A stretch of DNA of 11,758 nucleotides. Origin: an uncultured Bacilli bacterium (lineage in GTDB: Bacteria; Bacillota_I; Bacilli_A; RF39; UBA660). Made by a program: the position numbers and the translations under genes. This document shows positions 4,564 to 11,758 of this stretch, one piece after another. The stretch covers positions 1 to 11,758 of the forward strand of contig CANQDH010000017.1 of assembly GCA_947591565.1 (NCBI GenBank), in the 5' to 3' direction. Position 1 is the first letter of the stretch; the number at the start of each line of letters is the position of its first letter. The notes beneath the pieces were generated by a model. That model was given only the letters and a program-made list of their open reading frames with translations. It was not told the origin of the DNA and did not search any database.

Positions 4564-5148
4564 ATGGCACAATATTTTGAAAATGATAAAAGTATTAAAA
4601 GTAAAGTTGATAAGAAAAAGGTTATCATCAAAAATCAAGAATTTTTCTTTTTTACCGATAATGGTGTTTTTTCAAAAAAAGGACTTGATTATGGAACAAG
4701 GTCATTACTTGAAGCCTTACCTAATGATATAAGTGGTAAATGCCTAGATATGGGATGTGGTTATGGTCCAATCGGTATTTTTCTTAAAAAAACTTATGAT
4801 GTAAGTGTCGACATGGTTGATATTAATTTAAGAAGTCTTAAACTGGCATTAAAAAATGCTGATGCAAATAAAGTATCGGTTCATATTTTTGAAAGTGATG
4901 CTTTTAAGAGCATAAAGGAAAAATATGATTATATTATTACTAATCCGCCTATTAGAGTAGGCAAAGAAAAATTATATGAAATCCTTACATGTGCTAAGGA
5001 ACATTTAAAGAAAAATGGCAAACTTTACTTTGTGATTAACAAAAATCAAGGAGCTAAATCAGTTATTAAAGATTTAAGTTCGATATATAAAATCGATGTT
5101 ATCGAAAAAAATAAAGGTTTTTTTATAATTTTGGCATATATCGATTGA
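4564..5148 (+). CDS. RsmC/YbxB-like class I SAM-dependent methyltransferase (16S rRNA guanine-N2 type)
   Basis: This 194-residue protein is the methyltransferase usually found between rplL and rpoB in Firmicutes (ybxB in Bacillus). The family includes RsmC, which makes m2G1207 in 16S rRNA. SAM-binding motif I is CLDMGCGYGPIG (residues 60-71), and the acidic end of the second strand is VDIN (85-88). Catalytic motif IV is NPPIR (127-131), the form typical of the RsmC group; NPP[YIF] motifs act on exocyclic amino groups. The N-terminal YFENDKSIKSK and FTDNGVFSKKGLDYGTRSLLEAL stretches are also family-like. ATG 4564 follows AAGAGGA at 4553-4559. The gene ends in TGA, and this stop overlaps the -35 box of the rpoB promoter. 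Exact target nucleotide is inferred from the family. Confidence 0.88.
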   Translation: MAQYFENDKSIKSKVDKKKVIIKNQEFFFFTDNGVFSKKGLDYGTRSLLEALPNDISGKCLDMGCGYGPIGIFLKKTYDVSVDMVDINLRSLKLALKNADANKVSVHIFESDAFKSIKEKYDYIITNPPIRVGKEKLYEILTCAKEHLKKNGKLYFVINKNQGAKSVIKDLSSIYKIDVIEKNKGFFIILAYID

Positions 5149-5173
5149 CAATTTGCTATGAATTTGTTAAAAT
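5145..5173 (+). promoter_or_regulatory. Promoter of rpoB-rpoC
   Basis: TTGACA (5145-5150) contains the TGA stop of the preceding gene. After 17 nt comes TAAAAT (5168-5173), preceded by TGT, an extended -10. Transcription would begin near 5180. This lets rpoBC be made apart from the ribosomal-protein genes. Confidence 0.72.
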
Positions 5174-5186
5174 TATAAATTGGTGG

Positions 5187-5204
5187 CGTATATTATTTTA
5201 TACG
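5187..5204 (+). promoter_or_regulatory. 5'-leader hairpin of rpoB
   Basis: CGTATA (5187-5192) pairs with TATACG (5199-5204) around TTATTT near the predicted 5' end of the rpoB mRNA. There is no proper T-run, so it is not a terminator. It parallels the hairpins that follow the secE and rplK promoters. Confidence 0.4.
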
Positions 5205-5242
5205 TTTGCGTGTTTTTAAATTATAGTTATAGGGGTGAAATT

Positions 5243-8200
5243 GTGGCTTATACTGTTGAAAAATTTGGAGATCATCGCGAAAGAAGAAATTATGCAAAAA
5301 CAAAGAATGCTGTACAACTAAGTAACTTACTAGAAATTCAAAAAAAATCATATGATTGGTTCATGACGGAAGGAATTGAAGAAGTTCTTAAGGATATGTC
5401 TCCTGTTGAAGGTGTTACAACAGGTAATTTATCGTTAGAATTTGGAAAATATTCTTTTGAAGAGCCAAGATATTCTATTAAGGGTTGCAAAGAAAGATAT
5501 GCTACATATGCTGCACCACTTAAAGTTGAAACAAGACTTTTTAATGGTGAAACAGGTGAAGTAAAAGAACAAGAAATTTATTTAGGCGATATGCCTATTA
5601 TGACTGATTCTGGAACCTTTATTATTAATGGAGCAGAACGTGTTATTGTATCACAATTAGTTCGTTCACCAAGTGTTTATTTTACAAAAGAAATTGATAA
5701 AAATGGTCGTGTTTTAATTACATCACAAATTATACCAACGAGAGGTACTTGGTTAGAACTTGAAACAGATGCTAGGGATATTATCTATGTTCGTATTGAT
5801 AGAACAAGAAAAGTTCCTGTAACGACACTTTTAAGAGCTATTGGTTTATCTAGTGATGAAGATATTATTAGTCTTTTTGGTGAAGATAGTTACATTATGA
5901 AGACCATGGAAAAAGATACGAATAAAAATACCGATGAATCACTAATTGATATTCATTCGAAATTAAGACCAGGTGAACCATCTACTTTAGATAGTGCCAA
6001 AAATCAGTTAATAACGAGATTTTTTGATTCATTTAGATATGATTTGGCGAAAGTTGGACGTTATAAGTTCAATAAAAAATTAAATGTTGCTGATCGTTTA
6101 TTAGGACAAAAACTTGCTGAAAATATAACTGATAATGGTGAAGTTCTTTTTGAAGATGGCACAATTATTACGAAAGATGTTTTAGAAAAATTAAAACCTA
6201 TCTTAGAAAAAGGATATGGTGTTAAAGAAGTACCTATTAATACGGAATTAGATGAATATAATAAAGTTCAAGTTATTAAAGTCTATGATAGTAATGATGC
6301 ATCTAAGATTATTAATATTGTTGGTAATGATCAATCAATCGATATTAAAAGACTTACGATATCTGATATTTATGCATCTATTTCATATTACTTAAATTTA
6401 CTTGCAGGTATTGGTAATTATGATGAAATAGACCATTTATCAAATAGACGTGTTCGTCAAGTTGGTGAACTTTTACAAAATCAATTTAGAATTGGTATGT
6501 CTCGTATTGAAAGAGTTATAAGAGATAGAATGTCGACACAAGATATTGGTGAAATTACACCAAAATCACTTATCAATATAAGACCGCTTACGGCTGCCAT
6601 TAAGGAATTCTTTGGAAGTAGCCAGTTATCGCAATTTATGGATCAAACAAACCCTATTGCAGAACTTTCTAATAAAAGAAGACTTTCTTCATTAGGACCT
6701 GGTGGACTTTCTCGTGATAGAGCAGGAATGGAAGTACGTGATGTTAATCCATCACATTATGGTAGACTATGCCCAATCGAAACTCCAGAAGGTCCTAATA
6801 TTGGACTTATTACTTCCCTTGCTAGTTATGCAAGAGTTAATGATTATGGTTTCATTATGACACCATATCGTAAGGTTGTTAATAAAAAATTAACCGATGA
6901 AATTGTTTATATGACAGCTGATGAAGAATTAGATTATTATATTTCACAGGCTGCTGTTAATGTAAATGCTAAAAACGAACTTATCGATGAACGTATTAAC
7001 GTACGTTATCGTGGTGAAAATGTTATTGTTGGACCAGAACAAGTTGATTATACCGATGTTTCAGCCCAGCAAGTTGTATCTATCACAACTCAAGGTATTC
7101 CATTCCTTGAACATGATGATGGAAAAAGAGCCCTTATGGGTGCTAATATGCAACGTCAAGCTATCCCACTTTTAAAGGCTGAAGCTCCTTTAGTAGGTAC
7201 TGGTATTGAAGCTATTGCCGCTAAAGACTCTGGTGCTGTTATTATGGCTAAGGCTGATGGTGTTGTTGATTATGTCGATTCGAAAAAAATCGTTATTAAA
7301 ACGGTAGGCGGTATGGATACCTATTATCTAAACGGTTTTGAAAGAAGTAATGCTGGTACGTGTTATCATCAGGTTCCAATCGTTTATCCAGGTGATAAAG
7401 TAACTATGGGTATGGTTATTGCCGATGGACCTAGTACCGATAAAGGTGAAATGGCTTTAGGTAAAAATGTTACCGTTGCCTTTATGAACTATGATGGTTA
7501 TAACTATGAAGATGCTGTCATATTAAATGAACGTTTAGTTAAAGATGATGTTTATACATCTATTCATATTGAAGACTATCAAATTGAATGTCGTGATACG
7601 AAACTTGGACCTGAAGAATTTACAAGGGATATTCCAAATGTTGGTGAAGATGCCCGTAAAAATTTGGATGAAAATGGTATTGTTCGTATTGGTACAGAAG
7701 TTAAAGATGATGATATTTTAGTAGGTAAAGTTACACCAAAAGGTATGGCTGAACTTACATCCGAAGAAAAATTATTACACGCTATTTTTGGAGAAAAAAC
7801 TCGTGAAGTAAGAGATACATCTTTGCGTGTTCCACATGGTGGTGAAGGTATTGTTCATGATGTTAAAATCTTTACCAAAGAAGATACTGATGAACTTCCA
7901 GCCGGTGTATCAAAAATGGTTCGTGTTTATATAGCTCAAAAACGTAAAATATCTGTTGGAGATAAAATGGCAGGACGTCATGGAAATAAAGGTGTTATAT
8001 CTTTAATCTTACCAGAAGAAGATATGCCTTATACAGCTGATGGTAAACCAGTTGATATATTACTTAACCCACTTGGTGTTCCATCTCGTATGAATATTGG
8101 ACAAATTCTCGAAATGCATCTTGGATATGCTGCTAAAACGCTAGGTGTTTATATGGCAACACCAGTATTCTCAAGTGCTACGAGAGAAGAAATTGTCGAT

Positions 8201-8860
8201 GCCTTAAAAGAAGCAAATCTTTCGGAAGATGGTAAAACGATTCTTTATGATGGTAGAACCGGTGAACCATTTGATCACCGTATTAGTATTGGTGTTATGT
8301 ATATGATTAAGTTACACCACATGGTTGACGATAAGTTACATGCCCGTTCAACAGGACCTTATTCACTTGTTACACAACAACCACTTGGTGGTAAAGCACA
8401 ATTTGGTGGACAACGTTTTGGTGAAATGGAAGTTTGGGCTTTATATGCTTATGGTGCTGCTCATGTTCTTCAAGAAATGATGACTGTTAAATCAGATGAT
8501 GTTGTTGGTCGTGTTAAAGTATATGAAGCACTTGTTAAAGGTGAACCAATTCCAACCCCAGGTATACCAGAATCATTTAGAGTTTTAATTAAGGAATTCC
8601 AAGCTCTTGGACTTGATATAACTGTTCTTAACGAAAATAATGAATTCGTTGAACTTAAAGAATTAGAAGAACAAGAAAAAGATAATTTTCTAAATGATGG
8701 TGAATTAGAAGAAGCACCTGATTTAGAGGAAATTGCATCCACCCCTGATAGTGATTATGAAGAAGAAAATGATGACTATAATGATGAAGATGATGATTAT
8801 GATTTTGATTCTAGTGAACTAGATGAAGAAATAGATGATATGAAGGAGGATGAGGAATAG
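5243..8860 (+). CDS. rpoB: DNA-directed RNA polymerase subunit beta
   Basis: This is the 1205-residue catalytic partner of beta' in RNA polymerase. The start is GTG 5243 after AGGGGTGA (5231-5238), giving MAYTVEKFGDHRERRNY. A TTG at 5180 is also in frame but lies at the predicted transcription start and adds an unrelated hydrophobic leader. The protrusion and lobe regions are normal and the fork region reads FGSSQLSQFMDQTNP followed by RRLSSLGPGGLSRDRAG. The active-site lysines of KMAGRHGNKG are K908 and K916. The position equal to E. coli H526 is Asn (N477, bases 6671-6673), a change tied to rifampicin resistance. DDANRALMG reads DDGKRALMG. The last 55 residues form a strongly acidic tail (about 31 Asp/Glu). 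The AAG GAG GAT codons of this tail form the rpoC Shine-Dalgarno. Confidence 0.98.
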   Translation: MAYTVEKFGDHRERRNYAKTKNAVQLSNLLEIQKKSYDWFMTEGIEEVLKDMSPVEGVTTGNLSLEFGKYSFEEPRYSIKGCKERYATYAAPLKVETRLFNGETGEVKEQEIYLGDMPIMTDSGTFIINGAERVIVSQLVRSPSVYFTKEIDKNGRVLITSQIIPTRGTWLELETDARDIIYVRIDRTRKVPVTTLLRAIGLSSDEDIISLFGEDSYIMKTMEKDTNKNTDESLIDIHSKLRPGEPSTLDSAKNQLITRFFDSFRYDLAKVGRYKFNKKLNVADRLLGQKLAENITDNGEVLFEDGTIITKDVLEKLKPILEKGYGVKEVPINTELDEYNKVQVIKVYDSNDASKIINIVGNDQSIDIKRLTISDIYASISYYLNLLAGIGNYDEIDHLSNRRVRQVGELLQNQFRIGMSRIERVIRDRMSTQDIGEITPKSLINIRPLTAAIKEFFGSSQLSQFMDQTNPIAELSNKRRLSSLGPGGLSRDRAGMEVRDVNPSHYGRLCPIETPEGPNIGLITSLASYARVNDYGFIMTPYRKVVNKKLTDEIVYMTADEELDYYISQAAVNVNAKNELIDERINVRYRGENVIVGPEQVDYTDVSAQQVVSITTQGIPFLEHDDGKRALMGANMQRQAIPLLKAEAPLVGTGIEAIAAKDSGAVIMAKADGVVDYVDSKKIVIKTVGGMDTYYLNGFERSNAGTCYHQVPIVYPGDKVTMGMVIADGPSTDKGEMALGKNVTVAFMNYDGYNYEDAVILNERLVKDDVYTSIHIEDYQIECRDTKLGPEEFTRDIPNVGEDARKNLDENGIVRIGTEVKDDDILVGKVTPKGMAELTSEEKLLHAIFGEKTREVRDTSLRVPHGGEGIVHDVKIFTKEDTDELPAGVSKMVRVYIAQKRKISVGDKMAGRHGNKGVISLILPEEDMPYTADGKPVDILLNPLGVPSRMNIGQILEMHLGYAAKTLGVYMATPVFSSATREEIVDALKEANLSEDGKTILYDGRTGEPFDHRISIGVMYMIKLHHMVDDKLHARSTGPYSLVTQQPLGGKAQFGGQRFGEMEVWALYAYGAAHVLQEMMTVKSDDVVGRVKVYEALVKGEPIPTPGIPESFRVLIKEFQALGLDITVLNENNEFVELKELEEQEKDNFLNDGELEEAPDLEEIASTPDSDYEEENDDYNDEDDDYDFDSSELDEEIDDMKEDEE

Positions 8861-11758
8861 TGAACGTTAATAATTTTGAAGGAATTAAAATTTCTATAGC
8901 CTCTCCTGAAAAAATAAGAGAATGGTCTCATGGTGAAGTTAAAAGACCAGAAACTATTAATTATCGTACTTTAAAACCTGAAAGAGATGGTTTGTTCTGT
9001 GAAAAAATATTTGGACCAACGAAGGACTATGAATGTGCTTGTGGCAAATATAAAAGAATAAGATATAAAGGTATCACATGTGATAGATGTGGAGTTGAAG
9101 TTACAAGATCAAAAGTTAGACGTGAACGTATGGGTCATATTGAACTTGCAACTCCTGTATCACACATTTGGTTCTTTAAAGGTGTACCATCTCGTATGGG
9201 ATTAGTTCTTGATATGTCTCCTAGAGATTTGGAAGAAGTATTATACTTTGTTTCATATGTTGTTTTAGATCCAGGGGCTACAACTTTAGAGAAAAAACAA
9301 ACGATTAGTGATAAAGAGTACCGTGCTTACTATGAAAAATATGGTAATACTTTCAGAGTAGGTATGGGTGCTGAAGCCATTAAAGAATTACTTAAACAAG
9401 TTGATCTTGAAGGTGAAGTTAATAAAATCAAGAAAGAAATTGAAGATATTAAAGATTCAGCATCTCAAAAAAGAATCCGTCTCATCAAACGTCTTGATGT
9501 TCTAAGTGCCTTTTTAGAATCAGGTACGAAACCAGAATGGATGATTCTAGATGCTCTTCCTGTTATTCCGCCAGAACTTCGTCCAATGATCCAACTTGAT
9601 GGTGGTCGATTTGCAACGAGTGATTTAAATGATTTATACAGAAGAGTTATTAATCGTAATAATCGTTTAAAAAAATTAATGGAATTAGGTGCACCATCTA
9701 TCATTATTCAAAATGAAAAACGTATGCTTCAAGAAGCTGTCGATGCTTTATTTGATAATGGTAGAAGAGGAAGAAATATTATTGGTGCTGGTAACAGACC
9801 ATTAAAATCATTATCAAGTATGTTAAAAGGAAAACAAGGTCGTTTCCGTCAAAACTTACTTGGTAAACGTGTTGACTATTCAGGTCGTTCTGTTATCGTT
9901 GTTGGACCAAATCTAAAAATGTATGAATGTGGTATTCCAAAAGAAATGGCTCTTGAATTATTTAAACCACATGTTATTAATGGGCTTGTTTCTAAAGAAA
10001 TAGCTTCTAATATCAAAGCCGCTAAACGTATGATTGAAAACCAAGATGAACGTGTATGGGATATTGTTGAAGAAAAAATTAAAGAACATCCTGTTATGTT
10101 AAACCGTGCTCCAACATTACATAGATTAGGTATTCAAGCCTTTGAACCAAAATTAATAAGTGGTAGATCAATTAGACTTCATCCACTTGCTTGTGCCGCT
10201 TTTAATGCCGATTTCGATGGAGATCAAATGGCTGTCCATGTTCCAATTAGTGAAGAAGCGCAAGCTGAAGCTAGAATTCTTATGCTAGGTGCTAACAACA
10301 TTCTATCACCAAAAGATGGAAAACCTATTGTTACACCATCACAAGATATGGTTCTTGGTAATTATTATATAACTATGGAAAAAGCTGGCCTTGAAGGTGA
10401 AGGTAGAGTATTTAAAAATGATAATGAAGCCTTAATGAGTTATGAAAGAAGAGAAATTACCCTTCATACAAGAATTGCTATACCAGTATCAGGATTTAAA
10501 CATAAAATATTCCCAGATTCATATATGGATAAATATTTAGTAACAACTCCTGGTAAATTGTTATTTAATGAAATATTCCCAGATTCATTCCAATATATTA
10601 ATGATAGTAGTTCTGAAAATATTGAAAAAATTACTCCATCTAAGTATTTCTTGGAAAGAGGAACAAACATTAAAGAGACAATTGCTAGTATGCCTTTAGT
10701 TGATGCATTTAATAAAAGTGTATTAAGTAAATTAATTGCTCAAATATATAAACGTTATCAAACAACTGAAACATCTGTTATGCTTGATAAATTAAAAGAT
10801 TTAGGTTTTAAATATTCAACTTTATCTGGAATAAGTATTGCTTTAAGTGATATCAAAGATAGTAAGAAAAAACCTGAAATTATTGCTGAAAGTCAAAAAT
10901 TAGTTGACCAAGTTAATAAACAATTTAAACGCGGTTTAATTACCGAAAATGAAAGATATCAAAAGATTATTTCTATTTGGACAGATGCCAAAACGAAAGT
11001 TACTGATGAATTATCGCAAATGGTTAAAGAAGATAGTGATAATCCAATTTGTGTTATGATGACATCTAAAGCCCGTGGTGATATGGGTTCATATACACAA
11101 TTAGTTGGTATGCGTGGACTTATCAATAAGCCAAATGGTATGCCAGAAGAGATTCCAATCGAAGCCTCATTTAGTAATGGTCTTTCTGTTACGGAATTCT
11201 TCTTATCGACACATGGTACACGTAAAGGCGCCGTTGATACAGCTTTGAAGACAGCTGATGCTGGATACTTAACACGTCGTTTAGTTGATGTTGCCCAAGA
11301 TGTCATTGTCAAAGAAGAAGATTGTGGAACAGAAGCTGGTGTTGTTGTTGAAGCCTTTATCAATGAAAAAGACAAAACGGTTGTTGAAAGTTTAAGTGAT
11401 CGTATTATTGGTAGATATACAAATAAAAATATTATAGATCCTAATACGAAAGAAATTATTTGTGAAAGAAATACCTATATTACAGAAAGCTTAGCTGACA
11501 AAATTATTAAAGCTGGTATTACGAAAGTACCTATTAGAACACTTTTAACATGTAAAACAGAACATGGTGTATGTCGTAAATGTTATGGTCGTAATTTAGC
11601 GACAGGTTCAATTGTTGAAATTGGTGAAGCTGTTGGTATTATGGCTGCACAATCAATTGGTGAACCAGGTACACAACTTACAATGCGTACATTCAACACA
11701 GGTGGTGTTGCTGGAGACGATATTACACAAGGTCTTCCACGTGTTCAAGAGTTATTTG
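8860..11758 (+). CDS. rpoC: DNA-directed RNA polymerase subunit beta' (3' end beyond the window)
   Basis: This is beta', the main catalytic subunit; 966 codons are visible and the frame is open at the window edge. GTG 8860 overlaps the rpoB stop (TAGTG), with AAGGAGGA at 8843-8850 as Shine-Dalgarno. The N-terminal zinc site has C59, C61, C74 and C77. Switch and lid regions include GRFRQNLLGKRVDYSGRS. The Mg-binding NADFDGDQ is residues 449-456 (D451, D453, D455). The second zinc site uses C822, C898, C905 and C908. The F-loop segment reads TSKARGD (735-741), and the bridge helix starts HGTRKGAVDTAL (785-796) in place of HGARKGLADTAL. The trigger loop reads MRTFNTGG (942-949), with Asn946 where E. 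coli has His936. The downstream clamp and jaw parts are outside the window. Confidence 0.98.
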   Translation, partial: MNVNNFEGIKISIASPEKIREWSHGEVKRPETINYRTLKPERDGLFCEKIFGPTKDYECACGKYKRIRYKGITCDRCGVEVTRSKVRRERMGHIELATPVSHIWFFKGVPSRMGLVLDMSPRDLEEVLYFVSYVVLDPGATTLEKKQTISDKEYRAYYEKYGNTFRVGMGAEAIKELLKQVDLEGEVNKIKKEIEDIKDSASQKRIRLIKRLDVLSAFLESGTKPEWMILDALPVIPPELRPMIQLDGGRFATSDLNDLYRRVINRNNRLKKLMELGAPSIIIQNEKRMLQEAVDALFDNGRRGRNIIGAGNRPLKSLSSMLKGKQGRFRQNLLGKRVDYSGRSVIVVGPNLKMYECGIPKEMALELFKPHVINGLVSKEIASNIKAAKRMIENQDERVWDIVEEKIKEHPVMLNRAPTLHRLGIQAFEPKLISGRSIRLHPLACAAFNADFDGDQMAVHVPISEEAQAEARILMLGANNILSPKDGKPIVTPSQDMVLGNYYITMEKAGLEGEGRVFKNDNEALMSYERREITLHTRIAIPVSGFKHKIFPDSYMDKYLVTTPGKLLFNEIFPDSFQYINDSSSENIEKITPSKYFLERGTNIKETIASMPLVDAFNKSVLSKLIAQIYKRYQTTETSVMLDKLKDLGFKYSTLSGISIALSDIKDSKKKPEIIAESQKLVDQVNKQFKRGLITENERYQKIISIWTDAKTKVTDELSQMVKEDSDNPICVMMTSKARGDMGSYTQLVGMRGLINKPNGMPEEIPIEASFSNGLSVTEFFLSTHGTRKGAVDTALKTADAGYLTRRLVDVAQDVIVKEEDCGTEAGVVVEAFINEKDKTVVESLSDRIIGRYTNKNIIDPNTKEIICERNTYITESLADKIIKAGITKVPIRTLLTCKTEHGVCRKCYGRNLATGSIVEIGEAVGIMAAQSIGEPGTQLTMRTFNTGGVAGDDITQGLPRVQELF

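Noticed and set aside
5145..5184. TGA at the end of the methyltransferase gene read as Trp (Mycoplasma code), extending it to TAA
   Set aside because: All Trp codons in the window are TGG, no conserved gene has an in-frame TGA, and the extra residues would simply be the rpoB promoter.
6966..7175. Out-of-frame + strand reading frame inside rpoB
   Set aside because: It lies wholly within conserved rpoB sequence, has no Shine-Dalgarno and no recognisable product.
1..11758. Novel defence system, mobile element or CRISPR array
   Set aside because: No transposase, integrase, direct-repeat array, toxin-antitoxin pair or nuclease-like gene is visible; base and codon use look uniform throughout the window.

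Overview
The window (11,758 bp, AT-rich) is the conserved secE-nusG-rplK-rplA-rplJ-rplL-rsmC-rpoB-rpoC transcription and translation cluster of a low-GC Gram-positive bacterium. All genes lie on the + strand. Several traits point to a Bacilli/Mollicutes-related lineage: extreme AT bias in third codon positions, strong AGGAGG-type Shine-Dalgarno sites, an RF00557-like L10 leader, an L11 with the NDATKD segment that I recall from Mollicutes L11, and an Asn at the RpoB rifampicin-pocket position that is also Asn in Spiroplasma and Mycoplasma. Every reading frame uses TGG for Trp and none contains an in-frame TGA, so the standard bacterial code fits better than the Mycoplasma code. The species cannot be named from this.

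Layout. Positions 1-113 hold two tandem palindromes and a promoter. A Tyr-rich protein of unknown function (114-815) follows, then a stand-alone CinA C-terminal-domain protein (818-1282) two bases later. A new promoter drives secE (1396-1575, TTG start) and nusG (1575-2126), which overlap by one base. A second promoter and a structured leader precede rplK (2256-2681) and rplA (2745-3440). A near-consensus promoter and an L10-type attenuating leader precede rplJ (3607-4098) and rplL (4118-4492). A long hairpin separates rplL from the RsmC-like methyltransferase gene (4564-5148). A last promoter precedes rpoB (5243-8860), which overlaps rpoC (8860 to the window end, truncated) by one base.

How it works together. 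The genes supply the Sec translocon subunit SecE, the elongation factor NusG, the ribosomal L1 stalk, the L7/L12 stalk and its L11 neighbour, an rRNA methyltransferase, and the beta and beta' subunits of RNA polymerase. The sequence suggests layered control. Each block has its own promoter with an extended -10 and 17-nt spacing, and two of the -35 boxes are embedded in the stop-codon region of the preceding gene. Two copies of a 23S-rRNA-like L1 site precede rplK and rplA, which suggests L1 feedback. An L10 leader with a terminator and a mutually exclusive pairing precedes rplJ.

There is no mobile element, CRISPR array, tRNA or rRNA, and I found no new multi-gene system. The most unusual signal is in RpoC. 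The trigger-loop His (E. coli His936) is Asn, and the adjacent bridge helix and F-loop carry several substitutions at positions that are normally near-invariant. Next in interest are the paired L1-site mimics, the L10 leader switch, and the unrecognised Tyr-rich protein at the left end.
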